From positions 558,001 to 622,000 of the forward strand of contig CAJUGI010000001.1 in NCBI GenBank assembly GCA_910586065.1: a stretch of 64,000 nucleotides of DNA, written 5' to 3'. This DNA is from an uncultured Christensenella sp. GTDB taxonomy: Bacteria > Bacillota > Clostridia > Christensenellales > Borkfalkiaceae. The notes under the pieces are model-generated. The model made no database searches. It saw only the letters and a list, made by a program, of their open reading frames with translations, and had not been told where the DNA came from. This document shows positions 61,574 to 64,000 of this stretch, one piece after another (position 1 is the first letter of the stretch; the number at the start of each line of letters is the position of its first letter). The position numbers and the translations under genes are program-made.

Positions 61574-62602
61574 TTAATAGGAATTAAGCATATTGTCGAT
61601 ACCTATCCCATATCCCCTTGTCGGGTCGTTAACAAACACGTGCGTTACTGCGCCTATCAGTTTTCCGTTCTGCACTATCGGACTTCCGCTCATACCTTGA
61701 ACGATGCCTCCGGTCTTATCCAGAAGTGCTTTATCCTCTACTTTAATTACAAAGTTTCTGTTGTCCTTATTTCCTTTGTCAACTTTTACTATCGAAATTT
61801 CGTATTTTGTCGCATCTTTGCCGTAAACCGTGGAATAAATATAAGCTGTGCCAATCTGAACTTCGTCGATAGAACCTTTGCTTATTTTGGTCAATTTCGA
61901 ACAATTAAAATCCTTTGAAAGTTCACCGAAAACGCCGCAGGAGCAGTTTATTTTGGCCTTACCTATTATCGAACCTGTTTCAAACGCCCCGCGAAGTTCC
62001 CCCGGTGTACCGCGCATACCCTTTTTAACATCATAAATCAAAGAATTATATACTGTTCCGCCATTAATTTCAATCAATTTATTCTCACTATCGGTTACCG
62101 GATGTCCCAAAGATGCAAATTTGCCCGCTGCCTTATCAACATAAGTTACCGTCCCGACTCCGCTAATACTGTCTTTTACAAGAACGCCTATGCGTTTACC
62201 GCCGGAAGTAAGCTCTTTGGCAGGAATTATAGGCATTGTAACGGTTGCTCCGCCTCTTTTTACGCTGATTTCATACTTTCTATATTCACGCGAAATAATT
62301 TCATTTATGTCTGCAGTTTTATTAACTTCTTCACCGTTAATTTTATCTATAATATCTCCGCTCTTAATGCCCGCATCGCGCGCAGGTGAGCACATTCCAC
62401 CTTCGGTAATAACATCGCATAAACCCACCACTTCTACTGTAGTAGTTTCCAATGCAAATCCTGCCGGAAACCCGCCTAGATAGAGAGAATCTTCATCCGC
62501 AAATGCTTCAATAGATATAAAGCATAAAGAACACGCAATTACTGCAAGAAACAGAAGTGCGGCCTTAAAAACAGCTTTTAAAACTTTTTTTCCGTCAAAC
62601 AT
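61574..62602 (-). CDS. spoIVB: SpoIVB peptidase (S55)
   Basis: About 342 residues: a membrane anchor (VLKAVFKAALLFLAVIACSLCF), a PDZ domain (SPARDAGIKSGDIIDKINGEEV) and the S55 domain with catalytic His in ASLGHPVTD and Ser in QGMSGSPIVQNGKLIGAVTHVFVNDP. In sporulating bacilli it is released by the forespore to trigger pro-sigmaK processing. I use ATG 62602; TTG 62638 is possible. It lies downstream of recN, the usual order, but the usual next gene spo0A is not there. Confidence 0.93.
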   Translation of the reverse strand: MFDGKKVLKAVFKAALLFLAVIACSLCFISIEAFADEDSLYLGGFPAGFALETTTVEVVGLCDVITEGGMCSPARDAGIKSGDIIDKINGEEVNKTADINEIISREYRKYEISVKRGGATVTMPIIPAKELTSGGKRIGVLVKDSISGVGTVTYVDKAAGKFASLGHPVTDSENKLIEINGGTVYNSLIYDVKKGMRGTPGELRGAFETGSIIGKAKINCSCGVFGELSKDFNCSKLTKISKGSIDEVQIGTAYIYSTVYGKDATKYEISIVKVDKGNKDNRNFVIKVEDKALLDKTGGIVQGMSGSPIVQNGKLIGAVTHVFVNDPTRGYGIGIDNMLNSY

Positions 62603-62633
62603 AAAAGTAATTTGCGCAACAAAATTAAAACTA

Positions 62634-62666
62634 TACAAAACAGGGGCGAAAAAATTTCGCCCCTGT
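62634..62666 (-). terminator. recN terminator
   Basis: A 12-bp stem (ACAGGGGCGAAA / TTTCGCCCCTGT) followed on the minus strand by TTTTGT, just after recN. Confidence 0.87.
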
Positions 62667-62674
62667 ACGTCTAC

Positions 62675-64000
62675 TTAATTAAATCCATTAATTAGTTCGA
62701 TAGCGTGTTTTCTTGCCGCCTCGCTATTAACACTGCCTGTAAGACGAATAATTTCGTCGATTTTGCTCTCTTCGTCAAGCCGCTTTATTTTAGTAAAGGT
62801 TTTCCCGTTCGCCTCTTCCTTATAAATAAGAAACTGCGCGCTGCTTGCCGCACAAACCTGAGGTAAATGAGAAACAGCAAGAATTTGCGTGTTCTTTGAT
62901 ATTTTTATAAATTTTTCAGCTACAGCGCGTGCGGTGTAGCCGCTTATTCCCGCATCGATTTCGTCAAATATGTAAGTTGAAATACCGTTCACGTCTTTTA
63001 ACTGGGTTTTGACAGCAAGCATAAACCTTGACATTTCACCGCCGGATATAACTTTACTTAAAGGTTTTAACGGCTCGCCCTTATTAGCCGAAAACATAAA
63101 ACAAACTTTGTCGGAACCGTCAGCGCTATTTAAATTTGCCGAGGACTCGTTATATTCGGAAAATATAACTTCAAACTTTGCGTCGGAAATATTTAAAGTC
63201 TTTAATTCTTCGGTAACGGCTTTACAAAAACCTGCCGAAACCTTTTTTCTGATTTCGGTAAGTTTACAACACGCAATATAAATTTCCTTATCTGTTTTTT
63301 CAAGTTCTTTATTAAGTTTTTCTACCGCTTCCGCGCCGTCTGACAACACTTCAAATTTATTTTGCGCAGTTTTTAAATAATTCAATACTTCCGTTTCACT
63401 GGCGCCGTATTTCTTTTGCAGACCCTTAATAAGCGCTATTCTTTCGTCTATTCTCTCGGCTTCATGTTCGTCAAAACTGAGAGTTTCGGCAATATCCGAA
63501 ATTGTTTCGGCTATATCCGCCGTCTCGGCATACAACCCTTCGAGTCTTAAAGCAAGTTCGGAATAATCATCCGAATAAGAAGAAATACCGTTTAAATAAT
63601 GCTTTGCCGTAGAAACGCAATCCAGACAACCACCATCATCCGATAAAACGGCACGCACTCCTTCCACAGCAGACAGAATCTTTTCTGTATTTACTATTAT
63701 ATTCTGCTTTGCTTTAAGCTCTTCCAGTTCGCCTTCATACAAATTTGCGCTTTCTATTTCGTTAATTTGGTATTTTAAAACATCAAGTTTACGTTCTCTG
63801 TCAGCTTCAACCCCGCCGAGTTCCGCGATTTTTGATTTTAATTCCCGTTTAACAGAAAGATTTTTTAATAATATAGCTTTAATATCATCAGCTTGAGTGC
63901 CTGAAATTTCATCAATTACTCTAAGCTGATTACCCTCATCCAAAAGGAAAAAATGTTCGCTTTGTCCGTGAACGTCCACAAGATGCTGTGATACCGATTT
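62675..64000 (-). CDS. recN: DNA repair protein RecN (C-terminal part)
   Basis: The frame is open to the right edge (KSVSQHLVDVHGQSEHF), so the N-terminal ATP-binding part is outside the window. About 441 residues are visible: coiled-coil arms, the ABC signature SKVISGGEMSRFMLAVK, Walker B YIFDEIDAGISG and the switch His in AVSHLPQVCA. RecN is an SMC-like protein that acts early at double-strand breaks. Confidence 0.96.
   Translation of the reverse strand, partial: KSVSQHLVDVHGQSEHFFLLDEGNQLRVIDEISGTQADDIKAILLKNLSVKRELKSKIAELGGVEADRERKLDVLKYQINEIESANLYEGELEELKAKQNIIVNTEKILSAVEGVRAVLSDDGGCLDCVSTAKHYLNGISSYSDDYSELALRLEGLYAETADIAETISDIAETLSFDEHEAERIDERIALIKGLQKKYGASETEVLNYLKTAQNKFEVLSDGAEAVEKLNKELEKTDKEIYIACCKLTEIRKKVSAGFCKAVTEELKTLNISDAKFEVIFSEYNESSANLNSADGSDKVCFMFSANKGEPLKPLSKVISGGEMSRFMLAVKTQLKDVNGISTYIFDEIDAGISGYTARAVAEKFIKISKNTQILAVSHLPQVCAASSAQFLIYKEEANGKTFTKIKRLDEESKIDEIIRLTGSVNSEAARKHAIELINGFN

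Overview
The window looks like a chromosomal segment of a low-to-moderate-GC Gram-positive bacterium, probably an uncultured gut-type member of the Clostridia. Supporting signs are a GlgC/GlgD two-subunit glycogen system, Shine-Dalgarno sites and TTGACA-17-TATAAT promoters throughout, a T-box thrS, an infC-rpmI-rplT operon with an L20-type leader, WhiA, and sporulation-associated genes (spoIVB, ytfJ/gerW). It also encodes a pectate lyase lipoprotein with Listeria-Bacteroides repeats, of the kind found in gut plant-polysaccharide degraders. I see no prophage, insertion sequence or CRISPR array.

Layout. Bases 1-5.9 kb hold a glycogen operon (glgC 3' part, glgD, glgA, glgP) on the + strand. Bases 5.9-9.4 kb hold a long perfect inverted repeat, a XerS-like tyrosine recombinase, a small cysteine-rich protein divergent from lexA across an SOS-like box, tRNA-Thr and a cation efflux protein. 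From 9.4 kb on, almost everything is on the - strand: glycolytic kinases; murB-PHP-whiA-dnaE; a lone solute-binding-like protein; trmH-type methyltransferase-yebC; infC-rpmI-rplT; thrS (divergent leuS); a TM2 protein divergent from an XRE regulator; acpP. A roughly 12.5-kb repair-rich run follows: uvrC-HAD-U32-mutS2-ylxY-like-M16-deoxyinosine glycosylase-alkD-tex. Then come the pectate lyase, an ArsR/copA/HxlR metal-response locus, asnS-ansA, pta-ackA-yceD-rpmF (divergent tmcAL), rluB-dac-ytfJ, lysA-M50-scpA-scpB, and recN-spoIVB-membrane protein-dac at the right edge.

How it fits together. The left block is transcribed rightward and the right block leftward, meeting at 6-9.4 kb. In Firmicutes this usually marks converging replication forks. 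The XerS-like recombinase and the 17-6-17 inverted repeat lie at that switch, so I infer that this is the replication terminus and that the repeat may be its dif site. This is the most interesting hypothesis in the window and rests on sequence pattern only.

Regulatory architecture is unusually readable: two matched operators 31 bp apart between the XRE and TM2 genes, fully overlapping divergent promoters for copA and hxlR, an apparent SOS operator at lexA, an AUU start with an attenuator at infC, and a threonine T-box. Protein oddities include a histone-tail-like extension on glycogen synthase, a CopA with an in-frame CopZ-like tail preceded by its own ribosome site, a DKTAT phosphorylation motif in that CopA, a MutS2 whose Smr motif has lost its key residues, and a single-base frameshift in the pectate lyase.
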